From: JBJXHC01 sp046160825
GTDB taxonomy: Bacteria; Bacteroidota; Ignavibacteria; UBA10030; UBA6906
Assembly (NCBI GenBank): GCA_046160825.1
Contig: JBJXHC010000111.1
Span: 1 to 29,715 of the forward strand
Length of the DNA: 29,715 nucleotides
Direction: 5' to 3'
The notes under the pieces: generated by a model
What the model was told of the DNA's origin: nothing
Seen by the model: the letters and a program-made list of their open reading frames with translations, nothing else
The model's database searches: none
Shown: piece after piece, positions 14,949 through 23,166 of the stretch
How positions within the stretch are numbered: the first letter of the stretch is position 1
Layout of the letters: the number at the start of each line of letters is the position of its first letter
Translations under genes and position numbers: made by a program

Positions 14949-17714
14949 ATGACATTTGCCGCACGTGCTGTTTCGATGATGATCCTGGTCTTGTCCACCC
15001 TCTGTGCCCCGTCATATGCGCAATGGTCCACCGACCCCAATGTGAACAATGCAATCTCGACAGTAAGCGGTAATGAACAATACCCCACTATTGTCAGCGA
15101 TGGCTCCGGTGGTGCAATCATTACGTGGCAAGACATTCGGACCGGTACTGATGACATCTACGCACAGCGGATCAACGCAAGTGTAGTAATCCAGTGGACG
15201 GCCGATGGTGTTGCGATCTCGACCACCAGCGGCGAGCAACAAATCCCAACTATTGTCAGCGACGGTTCCGGCGGTGCAATCATTACATGGCAAGACTTCC
15301 GGAGCGGGAACCTTGACATCTACGCACAGCGGGTCAATGCAAACGGAGTGATCCAGTGGACAGCTGATGGTGTCGCGGTCTCAACTGCAAACGGTAACCA
15401 ATCGACTCCCACTATTGCGAGCGACGGCTCCGGTGGTGCAATCATTACGTGGCAAGACGTCCGGAGCGGGCCCCCTGACATCTACGCACAGCGGGTCAAT
15501 GCAAACGGAGTGGTCCAGTGGACAGCCGATGGTGTAACGATCTCGACCGCAGCTGACAATCAACGAGCCCAAACTATTGTTAGCGACGGTTTCGGTGGAG
15601 CTATCATTACGTGGGCAGACTTTCGGAGCGGGGGTTTTAATGCCGATATCTATATACAGCACATCAACGCAAGCGGAGTGGTCCAGTGGACAGCCAATGG
15701 TGTAGCAATCTCGACCGGAAGTGGGAATCAAAATCTTCCCAACATTATCAGCGACGGTTCCGATGGAGCAATTATTACATGGCAAGACTCTCGGGGCGGG
15801 AACAATGACATCTACGCACAGCGGATCAACGCAAGTGGAGTGATCCAGTGGACGGCCAACGGTGTCGCGGTCTCAACTGCAAACGGTAACCAATCGACTC
15901 CCACTATTGGGAGCGACGGCTCCGGTGGTGCAATCATTGTCTGGGAGGACTATCGGCTTCCGGAAGGAGACATCTACGCACAGCGGATCAACGCTAGTGG
16001 ATTGAACCAGTGGAACGCTGTTGGTGTAGTGATCTCGACTGCAAGCGACACCCAACAACTACCCGCTATTGTCAGCGATGGCTCCAGCGGTGCAATCATT
16101 ACATGGCAAGACTTCCGGAGCGGGAATGCCGACTTATACGCACAACGAATCAACCCAAGCGGAGTGGTCGAGTGGACAGCCAATGGTACAGCGATCTCGA
16201 CCGCTACCGGTGCTCAATTTACTCCCAAGCTTATTGGCGACGGTTCCTCTGGGGCAATTATGACGTGGCTCGACGGTCGAAGCGGGAATAATGATGTTTA
16301 CACACAACGTGTACGGCAAGATGGGTTGCTCGGGGTGTTTAACGTACCACCCCTCCTTTGGGATAATACCGGTATCAGTTTCGATGCATACCGGGCCTCA
16401 ACAGCATTTGGTTCACTCCCTCCTGATTCTTCCATCATTCAAGGAGCCGATGACTTCTTTGTCCCCGGTGGAAAGACATGGACAATCGACAGCATTTTGG
16501 TCAATGGATCCTTTTCAGTTGCTTTCCCAACTGATTCACTCGTTGTCGCCATCTACGCAAATACCGCAGACAAACCCGGCGCTCTGCTGCACCGGCGGAC
16601 ACTAGGCGGCATCTCCTCCGGGGGGGATGTGCGAAGGGGGCTGGGAACACCTGTGACACTGACTGAGGGTACATATTGGTTCTCGGTCTATGGGGTGTAT
16701 AATACAATTCAAAACATATTCTGGCTATGGCAGGCGGGGACAGCCCCTAGTGGCCGCGAAGCACATCATCAAAGATTCATCGGGGCAACCTACTATCCGT
16801 GGACGTCATTCTCGGGAGTTGGCTTCTCATCACGGTCGCTCTTCTTTTCATTATACGGCAGTGAAAATGCCGCTCCGGTAGCTTACTCCCACGCGAACTT
16901 GAATAAGTCCATTCCCGATAACGATCCCGCAGGCGTCCGGGACACGCTTACCATTAGTGGTATTCCGCCGGGCCAGGTTGTGCAAAACATAGCGCTAAGA
17001 ATCGATTCACTCATTCACACCTGGGTTGGTGATTTCCGCATGACGCTCTCTCATAACGGAATCACCAGAACACTCATGAACAGGCCGGGCACAGGGGCAA
17101 ATGGCAGTAACGGCGACAACTTCATCGGTACGGTATTGGCTGATTCCGCTACGCTACGTATCGATAATATTACCGGTGATGGAACACCGCTACCCGGCGG
17201 CCCACCCTACACGGGTTACTTCCGTCCGGACTCAGGTGGTACACCGAGCATTGTACCTTCATCACTTGTGCCATTCATCGGGTCAGATCCGAATGGAGAC
17301 TGGGTGCTCTTCATGAGCGACAACGCTGCTCAGGATACTGGCAAGATTCAGGCATGGTCTCTCCTGCTTCAGACCGGCATCTCGACAAGTGTGGATCCAG
17401 TAGGAAATACTCTGCCCGGGATATTCACCCTTGAACAGAACTATCCCAACCCCTTCAACCCGACGACCACCATCAGGTTTGCATTGCCGGTTGCAGCCAA
17501 CGTCACGTTGAAGATCTACAATGTACTTGGTCAAGAGGTTACGACACTGGTGGACGGGCCGCAGAATGCAGGTACATTCAATGCCATTTGGAATGGGAGA
17601 TCGAATTCAGGTTTCTCTGTTGCGAGCGGCGTGTATTTTTATCAGCTTGTTGCGAAAGCAAGTGAATCACATGAGATCTTCCAATCCGTGCAGAAGCTCG
17701 TGTTGATGAAATAA
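14949..17714 (+). CDS. T9SS-exported repeat protein with P-like domain
   Basis: A 921-residue secreted protein. The start at 14949 is chosen because CCGGAG precedes it and it opens a signal peptide (cleavage probably after PSYA). Residues ~28-457 hold eight tandem repeats of about 54 residues, each with SDGxGGAIITWQDxRSG, DIYAQR(I/V)NAxG and (V/I)QWTA(D/N)GVAIST. The Trp/Asp/Gly pattern suggests beta-propeller blades. A linker domain follows (~458-645), then a proprotein-convertase P-like jelly roll (~647-809, ending in NGDWVLFMSDNAAQDTG), and finally a type IX sorting domain with LEQNYPNPFNP, IYNVLGQEV and GVYFYQL. It should cross the outer membrane by T9SS and be surface-attached or released. 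No catalytic domain is seen, so adhesion or binding is likely. Confidence 0.88.
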   Translation: MTFAARAVSMMILVLSTLCAPSYAQWSTDPNVNNAISTVSGNEQYPTIVSDGSGGAIITWQDIRTGTDDIYAQRINASVVIQWTADGVAISTTSGEQQIPTIVSDGSGGAIITWQDFRSGNLDIYAQRVNANGVIQWTADGVAVSTANGNQSTPTIASDGSGGAIITWQDVRSGPPDIYAQRVNANGVVQWTADGVTISTAADNQRAQTIVSDGFGGAIITWADFRSGGFNADIYIQHINASGVVQWTANGVAISTGSGNQNLPNIISDGSDGAIITWQDSRGGNNDIYAQRINASGVIQWTANGVAVSTANGNQSTPTIGSDGSGGAIIVWEDYRLPEGDIYAQRINASGLNQWNAVGVVISTASDTQQLPAIVSDGSSGAIITWQDFRSGNADLYAQRINPSGVVEWTANGTAISTATGAQFTPKLIGDGSSGAIMTWLDGRSGNNDVYTQRVRQDGLLGVFNVPPLLWDNTGISFDAYRASTAFGSLPPDSSIIQGADDFFVPGGKTWTIDSILVNGSFSVAFPTDSLVVAIYANTADKPGALLHRRTLGGISSGGDVRRGLGTPVTLTEGTYWFSVYGVYNTIQNIFWLWQAGTAPSGREAHHQRFIGATYYPWTSFSGVGFSSRSLFFSLYGSENAAPVAYSHANLNKSIPDNDPAGVRDTLTISGIPPGQVVQNIALRIDSLIHTWVGDFRMTLSHNGITRTLMNRPGTGANGSNGDNFIGTVLADSATLRIDNITGDGTPLPGGPPYTGYFRPDSGGTPSIVPSSLVPFIGSDPNGDWVLFMSDNAAQDTGKIQAWSLLLQTGISTSVDPVGNTLPGIFTLEQNYPNPFNPTTTIRFALPVAANVTLKIYNVLGQEVTTLVDGPQNAGTFNAIWNGRSNSGFSVASGVYFYQLVAKASESHEIFQSVQKLVLMK
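15369..15938 (+). repeat. Near-identical 78-bp segments inside tandem repeats
   Basis: Repeats 3 and 6 of the T9SS protein share 78 bases (15369-15446 and 15861-15938) with a single difference (C or G after CCCACTATTG), whereas neighbouring repeats differ at many positions. They are 492 bases apart, exactly three repeat units. This indicates recent gene conversion or unit duplication. Confidence 0.85.
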
Positions 17715-17763
17715 GGTTGGTCTTTGTAGGCGCGAATCGCCCCTACGGAGGATCTTTCGGAGT

Positions 17764-17812
17764 AGAACAACAAAGCCTCATCCCTGTATCGGGTGAGGCT
17801 TTCTGCTTACAT
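17764..17812 (+). terminator. Terminator of T9SS gene, copy 2 of repeat
   Basis: AAAGCCTCATCC (17772-17783) pairs with GGGTGAGGCTTT (17791-17802), with one G-T pair, then TTCTGCTT. It lies about 60 bases after the T9SS stop and is a sensible transcription end. It is nearly identical to the hairpin upstream of the gene. Confidence 0.65.
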
Positions 17813-17860
17813 GAACCTTGAGGGCTTGAATCCTGAGTTTCTAATCCTTTTTAATCCAAC

Positions 17861-17975
17861 TATGTGCCCTCGGGCAGAGTCGAATCCGTCCCGACAGAAA
17901 CTAACAACGATGTAGGGACGAGATCTCGCCAACCATCACTCCAACTTAGTGGCGGACTGCCGACCTGCGGTTTAG
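17861..17975 (-). pseudogene. Broken partial copy of tRNA-Arg
   Basis: Two pieces match the intact tRNA downstream. A 24-base piece (17861-17884) equals 18074-18097, the acceptor 3' strand and T arm. A 20-base piece (17956-17975) equals 18097-18116, covering the variable region to the anticodon loop. They are in the same order and orientation, separated by a 71-base insertion containing GTAGGGACGAGATCTCG. The 5' half of the tRNA is missing. Confidence 0.75.
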
Positions 17976-18077
17976 TCCCAAAGTGACAACAGTTGGCGTT
18001 TCCCAGTCAACTGTTCCGTCACTTTGAGGATCCCGCATTCTTCGCGCTAACTTGGTTGCGGGAGAAACCCACATATG

Positions 18078-18152
18078 TGCCCTCGGGCAGAGTCGAACTG
18101 CCGACCTGCGGTTTAGGAAACCGTCGCTCTATCCATACTGAGCTACGAGGGC
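18078..18152 (-). tRNA. tRNA-Arg (anticodon CCU)
   Basis: A 75-base cloverleaf on the minus strand. The acceptor stem GCCCTCG/CGAGGGC is perfect, the D stem is GCTC/GAGC, the anticodon loop TTCCTAA gives CCU, and the T arm is GGCAG-TTCGACT-CTGCC. The outermost anticodon-stem pair is A-C, a mild irregularity. CCA is not encoded. It reads AGG arginine codons. tRNA-Arg genes are common integration targets, and a partial copy of its 3' half lies just beyond its 3' end. Confidence 0.93.
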
Positions 18153-18163
18153 AAACAACTATT

Positions 18164-18396
18164 AAACGCTAAGTCTGGTTGGAAATGAAAGATACGAAAA
18201 CTGGCCGCGTGATTCAAGATTGTTGCCTTTCACATGACCAGCGCGTCGATTGGAAATGGATGGAGAGAAACTAAGTTCAGTTGGAATGGAAGCTACAAGG
18301 GCATAAAAAAAACTACTCAAAGCATATCCCGCCTCCGGCGGGATTCTCATTCCAACTTCGTACTTAGCTGGGAAACGCTAAGTCCGGTTGGAATGG
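18164..18396. repeat. Three ~25-bp repeats spaced ~104 bp
   Basis: The motif CTAAGTYYRGTTGGAA with AAAC ahead of it occurs at 18164-18190, 18266-18290 and 18373-18396, spaced 104 and 105 bases. The last copy pairs with an inverted half (ATTCCAAC at 18349 and ACTTAGC at 18362) to form a hairpin ending 5 bases before the lipoprotein stop. A GC-rich hairpin (TCCCGCC-TCC-GGCGGGA, 18327-18343) followed on the minus strand by eight Ts may help termination. Confidence 0.6.
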
Positions 18397-18398
18397 AA

Positions 18399-18830
18399 CT
18401 AGTATTCCTCCGTTGGATCGGGGTCATCGAGGACTTTATAGACGATCTTGTCATTCGAGGCATGCATGATTTCAATGAGGGTTTTCCGAAAACTGATGAA
18501 CCGGGATTCATTCAAATCGTACTGAAGGTCCTGAGTGTAGATTGGCGTTGGCATTGGCCGGCCCTCGTCAAGATCAAACTCGCGGTACGTGATCCTGATA
18601 ATTCCTTTCGCTGTCCCGCCATAAACCAGGTCGCACTGCTGCCCCACTATCACGGTCTTATATACGTCGTTCCTGAAGCCGCTTTCAGCCCGGATCATCG
18701 TACTCCCCACAGGCGTTTCCCGTAACTCTCCAATCTCAAAATTTCTGTTCACATATCGACTATTGAGCAGTCCGCACCCATTCACAACAACTACAAGCAA
18801 TACACACATCGGAACTGTAAATCTGTTCAT
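18399..18830 (-). CDS. Small lipoprotein of unknown function
   Basis: A 143-residue protein starting at the ATG at 18830. It has a lipoprotein signal, MNRFTVPMCVLLVVVVNGC, with the lipobox ending in Cys19, so the mature protein should be anchored to a membrane through its N-terminus. GGGGGAA lies upstream of the start. The mature part has no family that I recognise. It contains a conserved-looking core GQQCDLVYGGTAKGIIRITYREFD and an acidic C-terminus. It stands alone next to tRNA-Arg and diverges from the beta-barrel gene. Confidence 0.75.
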   Translation of the reverse strand: MNRFTVPMCVLLVVVVNGCGLLNSRYVNRNFEIGELRETPVGSTMIRAESGFRNDVYKTVIVGQQCDLVYGGTAKGIIRITYREFDLDEGRPMPTPIYTQDLQYDLNESRFISFRKTLIEIMHASNDKIVYKVLDDPDPTEEY

Positions 18831-18854
18831 CGATTCCCCCGTGAATATGGACAA

Positions 18855-19167
18855 AAAGGTCTCATAAGCGGCCTACATCAATCTACTTCGCAGAAGCGTG
18901 GGAGTCAAGCGGGCGGGGAAAAGAAAAACAGGAAAAGCACTCCCCGAAAGAATGATGCACGTCTCCACTGGTGAGCCAGCTAACATGAATCCTTCCGGCA
19001 GTTGTTCATATTGTGCGAGTAAGACAGCGTCATATCCGATTCCCTGCTTCTCAATTCTTCAATCATCATTATTCACGTGGCGTTGGCGGTAGAGACTGAG
19101 ATTTTGACTTGGAGAGAGAAGGACGATAATTCACAATCAATACATCCCTCATAAGGAGACAAGAGCC
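18855..19167. other. Divergent intergenic region, nothing clear
   Basis: About 310 bases between the lipoprotein and the outer-membrane protein gene. I see no credible gene, RNA or strong palindrome. It should contain both promoters. The only clear signal is AAGGAG ahead of the start at 19168. Confidence 0.5.
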
Positions 19168-19809
19168 ATGAAAAAGCTCCCTATTGTTTTGCTCATAGCA
19201 GCTGCCCAGTTCATCCTCGTCGGTGAAGGCACGGCCCAATTGGCAAAATATTTCGATCGAAGCATCGAACAACGATTCACCGTGATGACAGGGGCTTCAG
19301 TGCCTCTCGGTTCATTTGTTCAGAAGAACGCCATTGACCCCAATGCCGGTTACGCGAATATGGCCATCATGGGCGGACTCGAATATACTGCACTGCCTCT
19401 GAACGGCGGCATCGGACTCACCGCCTCTGCTCTCGTGAACAGCTACAGCGTCTCAATGTTACCAGGCGGCGCAACAGCCAACCGGTACTTCCTGTTGTCT
19501 TTAATGGCGGGGCCTCGCTTTGAGATGGCTATCTCCTCCCTGACACCGATTTCGCTCTACAGCCACGGACAGATCGGGGCATTGTTCTCACAGAGTCCTG
19601 ACATCACGATCAACAGTATCACCTCGAATGGCAACAGTGATCTGACCTTTGTCGCTTCCGTTGGTGCCGGTGCGGTGTTTGATCGAGTTATAGATGTTGG
19701 TGTACGGTATTTCTATACAGAAGCGAGCTTTGGTGAGAACAGACTTTCCAGTGATGCGGTCACACACATCGAGGGATTGCAAGCAACAGTAGGTTTTCTG
19801 ATTTTCTAA
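19168..19809 (+). CDS. Outer-membrane beta-barrel protein
   Basis: A 213-residue protein with a signal peptide (MKKLPIVLLIAAAQFILVGEGTAQ, cleavage probably after GTA). The rest is made of alternating amphipathic strands such as RFTVMTGASVPLGSF, IMGGLEYTALPLNGGIGLTASALV, FLLSLMAGPRFEMAI and LTFVASVGAGAVFDRVIDVGVRYFYTEASF, and ends in a strand with terminal Phe (LQATVGFLIF), the usual signal for outer-membrane assembly. It resembles the 'outer membrane beta-barrel' families of Bacteroidota-type genomes. Ligand or pore function cannot be told. AAGGAG precedes the ATG, and a terminator follows. Confidence 0.82.
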   Translation: MKKLPIVLLIAAAQFILVGEGTAQLAKYFDRSIEQRFTVMTGASVPLGSFVQKNAIDPNAGYANMAIMGGLEYTALPLNGGIGLTASALVNSYSVSMLPGGATANRYFLLSLMAGPRFEMAISSLTPISLYSHGQIGALFSQSPDITINSITSNGNSDLTFVASVGAGAVFDRVIDVGVRYFYTEASFGENRLSSDAVTHIEGLQATVGFLIF

Positions 19810-19825
19810 TACAACTCGAATGAAC

Positions 19826-19862
19826 GGGGGTGTTCTCTCTGAACATCCCCGGCTTATTTTTC
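19826..19862 (+). terminator. Intrinsic terminator after beta-barrel gene
   Basis: GGGGGTGTTC (19826-19835) pairs with GAACATCCCC (19841-19850) with one mismatch, then GGCTTATTTTTCC. It lies 16 bases past the stop of the beta-barrel gene and separates it from convergent nadD. Confidence 0.8.
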
Positions 19863-19886
19863 CGTGGCTCTCTTCCCGATCCCCGA

Positions 19887-20474
19887 CTACTGGTTCGACA
19901 GATAAAGACCCTGGTTGACAATATAGCTCTCGACGGCAACAGGAACCATATATCGAATCGACTTCCCTTCTTTCACTCTCCTCCGGATCTCACTTGATGC
20001 AAGATCAATCAGAGGAACTTCGCAAAGCGAGACGCTACTCCGGAATCCTGTATCGATGCCATCCATCCGAAATCCCGGACGGGACAGAGCAACAACGTCA
20101 ACAAGCTCAAGTATTCTCTCCGGCTCGCGCCATGTATTGAACTCAAGGAGATTATCCGCTCCAATGAGAAGCACCAATGAGTCTTCAGGGTAGAGTTGCG
20201 TCAATGCCGCGACCGTATCAACCGTAAACGATAGCCCACCTCGCTGAAGCTCAATATCTGATGCTTCGAAATATCTATTCCCGTGAACAGCACATTCCAT
20301 CATCTCCATACGGTGGTGTGCTTCCACAATGTCCAGGTTCTGCTTGTGCGGCGGTGTTGCGGCGGGAATGAACAACACCTTGCCAAGCCCCATCTTCTCT
20401 CTCGCTTGCTCGGCAACAATCAGATGACCCATATGTGGCGGATTGAAAGAGCCGCCGAATATCCCGATTCTCAT
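19887..20474 (-). CDS. nadD: Nicotinate-nucleotide adenylyltransferase
   Basis: A 195-residue NadD. The start at 20474 fits the family, since the protein opens with MRIGIFGGSFNPPHMGHL, the nucleotide-binding site with the (H/T)xGH motif. ATPPHKQN and LLIGADN follow, and SSEIRRRVKEGKSIRYMVP gives the second nucleotide motif near the C-terminus. It makes deamido-NAD from nicotinate mononucleotide and ATP. The start codon overlaps the preceding stop in a TGATG junction, so translation is coupled to the upstream gene. A longer frame up to 20543 would overlap that gene and add unrelated residues. Confidence 0.95.
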   Translation of the reverse strand: MRIGIFGGSFNPPHMGHLIVAEQAREKMGLGKVLFIPAATPPHKQNLDIVEAHHRMEMMECAVHGNRYFEASDIELQRGGLSFTVDTVAALTQLYPEDSLVLLIGADNLLEFNTWREPERILELVDVVALSRPGFRMDGIDTGFRSSVSLCEVPLIDLASSEIRRRVKEGKSIRYMVPVAVESYIVNQGLYLSNQ

Positions 20475-21178
20475 CAGAGTTTCTGGAATACCCCCTTCCG
20501 ATGCATCGTTTGGAGAATTGCATGCGTCCGGACGGGATACCACTGACGCAAAAGCACCCGGCGCTCGACTTCATGAAGAAGCAATGGCAACCCGTCCGGA
20601 TGTGCGAAATCATACGTTGGTAAAACAGGAATGAGCATAGCCTGAGCTTCAAGAAATGGTTCTATCTGGTGTGCTCCTTTCTCTTCCGTAGCAACAAAGA
20701 GACAAGGATGGAGCGATCGCATTGCGACAGCGACCACACCAGGCAGTTGACGAGTTTTTCGTTGCTGTGTGATGGCGATAACTTCTTCCTCTTCATGAAG
20801 AAGAGCCTCCATCTCCCGAAATGTTTCTGTCGGAAAAAGAGGATTCCTTCCGTAAACAACAACAAGAGAAGATCCCTCGTTCTGGAGAAAGAACCTGGCC
20901 GTTGCTTCGGCCATCCGTTCGCTTAACGATGCCCTCCGCTGGGAATTCCGATTGAACCGATGCTCCGATGGATTCATCCCACCGAGGTTGTATTCATCTG
21001 TTTCATGTATCACAACCGAGAACCCTTCCGTCTCAGCAAGCCGCTCCGCGAGATCCACGAGCATGGCTCTGTCAAGAATTTGAAACTCCTCCCGCATTGC
21101 ATCAGGAGAAGACGTCTCGGACGGCCAGCCCGCATCCAACATCGAGCAGCAAAACACGAAAATATTTACGTGACTCAT
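20474..21178 (-). CDS. Divergent GT-A-fold protein, DUF2064-like (tentative)
   Basis: A 234-residue protein (an in-frame ATG five codons upstream is possible). The order of its blocks recalls the DUF2064/TIGR04282 transferases: an N-terminal strand IFVFCC, LDRAMLVDLAERL with VVIHETDEYN, SERMAEATARFF, then VVVYGRNPLFPTETFREMEALL and a hydrophobic strand. But the KTRL nucleotide loop and the GSDCP metal motif of active members are missing, so it may be inactive or have another role. It may also be something else entirely. It is translationally coupled to nadD and directly follows the GT4 gene, at the end of the glycan operon. Confidence 0.5.
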   Translation of the reverse strand: MSHVNIFVFCCSMLDAGWPSETSSPDAMREEFQILDRAMLVDLAERLAETEGFSVVIHETDEYNLGGMNPSEHRFNRNSQRRASLSERMAEATARFFLQNEGSSLVVVYGRNPLFPTETFREMEALLHEEEEVIAITQQRKTRQLPGVVAVAMRSLHPCLFVATEEKGAHQIEPFLEAQAMLIPVLPTYDFAHPDGLPLLLHEVERRVLLRQWYPVRTHAILQTMHRKGVFQKL

Positions 21179-21199
21179 TCGCTCTTCATACATACATTC

Positions 21200-22339
21200 T
21201 CAAAGGGGAATACTCGACGTAAGATTTCTGTACAGCACGCTTATTTCATCTGCCATGGCCCGGGCCGTATACGATTCGGAGATAGTGGCTCGGGCTGCAT
21301 GTGCCAACTCCCTGCGCTTCTCCTCATCTTCAATCATAGTACACATTGCGCGTGAAAGTTCTTCCTCGTTTCCCGGTGGAACAAGAAGTGCATTCTTGCG
21401 ATCCACGAGTATATCACTGATGCCATCGACATCGGTTGACACAATCGGTTTTCCCGCGGCCATAGCTTCCAACAGTGAAATCGGTTGGCCCTCCCAAAGG
21501 GAAGAAAGCACAAATACATCAATCGCCGCAAGCAATTGAGAGACATCGCTCCGTGATCCTGCAAAAACAACCGCGGAATCAATCCCTGCTTCCTTTGACT
21601 TGCGTTGCAGTGTTTCATACTGGTCGCCTTCACCAACAATTACCAAGCGGGAATGTGGATGGCGCCGGACAACCGTCCTAAATGCGTCAAGAAGAAACTC
21701 CTGACCTTTCTGTTTATGAAGTCGCCCGATATTGCCGAACAGGAAGTCTGTCGGTCGGACTCCAAGTGATTGCCTCACGGCATCACGGTCGCCGGTGAAT
21801 CTGAATTTCTCGACTTCAATCCCATTGTGTATGGTGGCGCTGCTGGCTGCATCCACAAGTCCATATTCAATTCCCCTTTTATAGTCCGATTGACAGACAC
21901 AAATGACACGATCGGTATGCCGGAGCAACCACCGATCGATTCGTTGCAGAAGTTTGGACCTGTTTGAACTATCATGAAGATAATGGAAACCATGATACGT
22001 ATGTACTGTCTTCATCCGAAATCCGCCAAAGAGAACACCAACTCTTCCCCAGAATCCTGATGTTCCCCCGTGAGTGTGGAGAATGTCGCACTGGGCCAGC
22101 CGAAGGGTTCTCACAACATCCCACATTGTTCTGAAACTCAATCGGTTCTCCATGGCGACGGGAAGCACCGTCTTCCCAAGCTTCCGCGTCTCATCGACAA
22201 GGAAACCGTTCCCCTCGCAAGCAACAAGAACTTCAAAAGAATCGGGATCAATGTGTTTTACAAGCGAGAGAACATGCATCTGTCCTCCCCCGAGAGTCGC
22301 CTCATCAATCATTTCCAGCACGCGAATCTTCCGACCCAC
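21200..22339 (-). CDS. Glycosyltransferase family 4
   Basis: A 379-residue GT-B glycosyltransferase with a GTG start; AGGGAAGG precedes it. The N-terminal domain has EATLGGGQMHVLSLVKHI, the loop that binds the acceptor. The C-terminal donor-binding domain has GRLHKQKGQEFLLDAF and the EX7E motif with Glu283 and Glu291 (EGQPISLLEAMAAGKPIVST). It should transfer a sugar from a nucleotide donor to a lipid-linked glycan on the cytoplasmic side. It starts 2 bases after the stop of the upstream GT2 gene, within a tightly packed operon. Sugar and linkage are unknown. Confidence 0.93.
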   Translation of the reverse strand: MGRKIRVLEMIDEATLGGGQMHVLSLVKHIDPDSFEVLVACEGNGFLVDETRKLGKTVLPVAMENRLSFRTMWDVVRTLRLAQCDILHTHGGTSGFWGRVGVLFGGFRMKTVHTYHGFHYLHDSSNRSKLLQRIDRWLLRHTDRVICVCQSDYKRGIEYGLVDAASSATIHNGIEVEKFRFTGDRDAVRQSLGVRPTDFLFGNIGRLHKQKGQEFLLDAFRTVVRRHPHSRLVIVGEGDQYETLQRKSKEAGIDSAVVFAGSRSDVSQLLAAIDVFVLSSLWEGQPISLLEAMAAGKPIVSTDVDGISDILVDRKNALLVPPGNEEELSRAMCTMIEDEEKRRELAHAARATISESYTARAMADEISVLYRNLTSSIPL

Positions 22340-22341
22340 GA

Positions 22342-23166
22342 TCAGGCCTTCCCTGTGAGGCGAAGATATGCTTGGAGCAGAGCTGTCTGGAAAGCCCCGA
22401 GATGCTTCTGATAATAGTATACCTGGCTCGTCCGATAGCGTCGGTTTACCAGCCCATGTTGGAGAGAAGCGGCGCTACCACCAAGCAAATGCACGACGGT
22501 TGTTCCGGTATAGTACACGACTTGCCATCCGGCCTCAGCAATTCTCTTACAAATATCTTTATCCTCATAATACATGAACATCTTCTCGTCGAATCCACCA
22601 ATTTGCTCGAACGCCGACCTCCTCACCATCATACAGGCACCCGTGATCCAACCTGTACGTTGCGTGTGACGAAAGAGCCATCTGAATATTCCACTTAATG
22701 TCCCTCTCCCCTGACGATCCAACGTATAGACAATCTTGTCTGTGAACTCCACCCAGACATTGGGAAGCTTTCCGGCGGAAAGTTGAAATCGTCCATCCTC
22801 GAAAACGAGCACCGGCCCGACGGCCGCGACGGTTGCGTGTTCCTCCATGTAGCCCGCCAGGACTTTCATTGAATTTTCAATAAAGTAGGCATCCGTATTG
22901 AGAAAGAGAAGATATTTTCCGCTGGCATTTTGTGCCCCAAGGCTATTACCACGACTAAATCCTGAATTGTCATCACTCTCAATCAGCGTAACATCAGGGA
23001 ATTCCCTTCGGATGATCTCTCTGCTTCCATCCGTTGATGCGTTATCAACAACGACAACCTCGTATGGAACTCCCTCCGCATGGTCGTCTATCGAACGAAG
23101 GCACTTTCGGAGATACCCCTCTCCATTGTAATTCACCAGAATCACGGAAACCATGTTACCGGCCAT
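22342..23166 (-). CDS. Glycosyltransferase family 2
   Basis: A 274-residue GT-A glycosyltransferase. VSVILVNYNGEGYLRKCL opens the fold, VVVDNASTDGS binds the nucleotide, and LFLNTDAYF supplies the metal-binding position. The C-terminal half has GGFDEKMFMYYEDKDICKRI, the conserved E-D acceptor block of rhamnosyltransferase-like members. The start is either the ATG at 23166, overlapping the upstream gene by 11 bases, or the ATG at 23154 one base after its stop; neither has a clear ribosome site, consistent with coupled translation. Confidence 0.9.
   Translation of the reverse strand: MAGNMVSVILVNYNGEGYLRKCLRSIDDHAEGVPYEVVVVDNASTDGSREIIRREFPDVTLIESDDNSGFSRGNSLGAQNASGKYLLFLNTDAYFIENSMKVLAGYMEEHATVAAVGPVLVFEDGRFQLSAGKLPNVWVEFTDKIVYTLDRQGRGTLSGIFRWLFRHTQRTGWITGACMMVRRSAFEQIGGFDEKMFMYYEDKDICKRIAEAGWQVVYYTGTTVVHLLGGSAASLQHGLVNRRYRTSQVYYYQKHLGAFQTALLQAYLRLTGKA

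Larger units (their letters stand above)
17715..18077. other. Gene-free repeat and tRNA-remnant region
   Basis: About 360 bases without a gene. It contains an imperfect palindrome at 17726-17746 (GTAGG...CCTAC), terminator copy 2 (17764-17802), pieces of a tRNA (17861-17884, 17956-17975), and a long hairpin at 17979-18026 formed by CAAAGTGAC/GTCACTTTG plus AACAGTTG/CAACTGTT. Confidence 0.65.
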
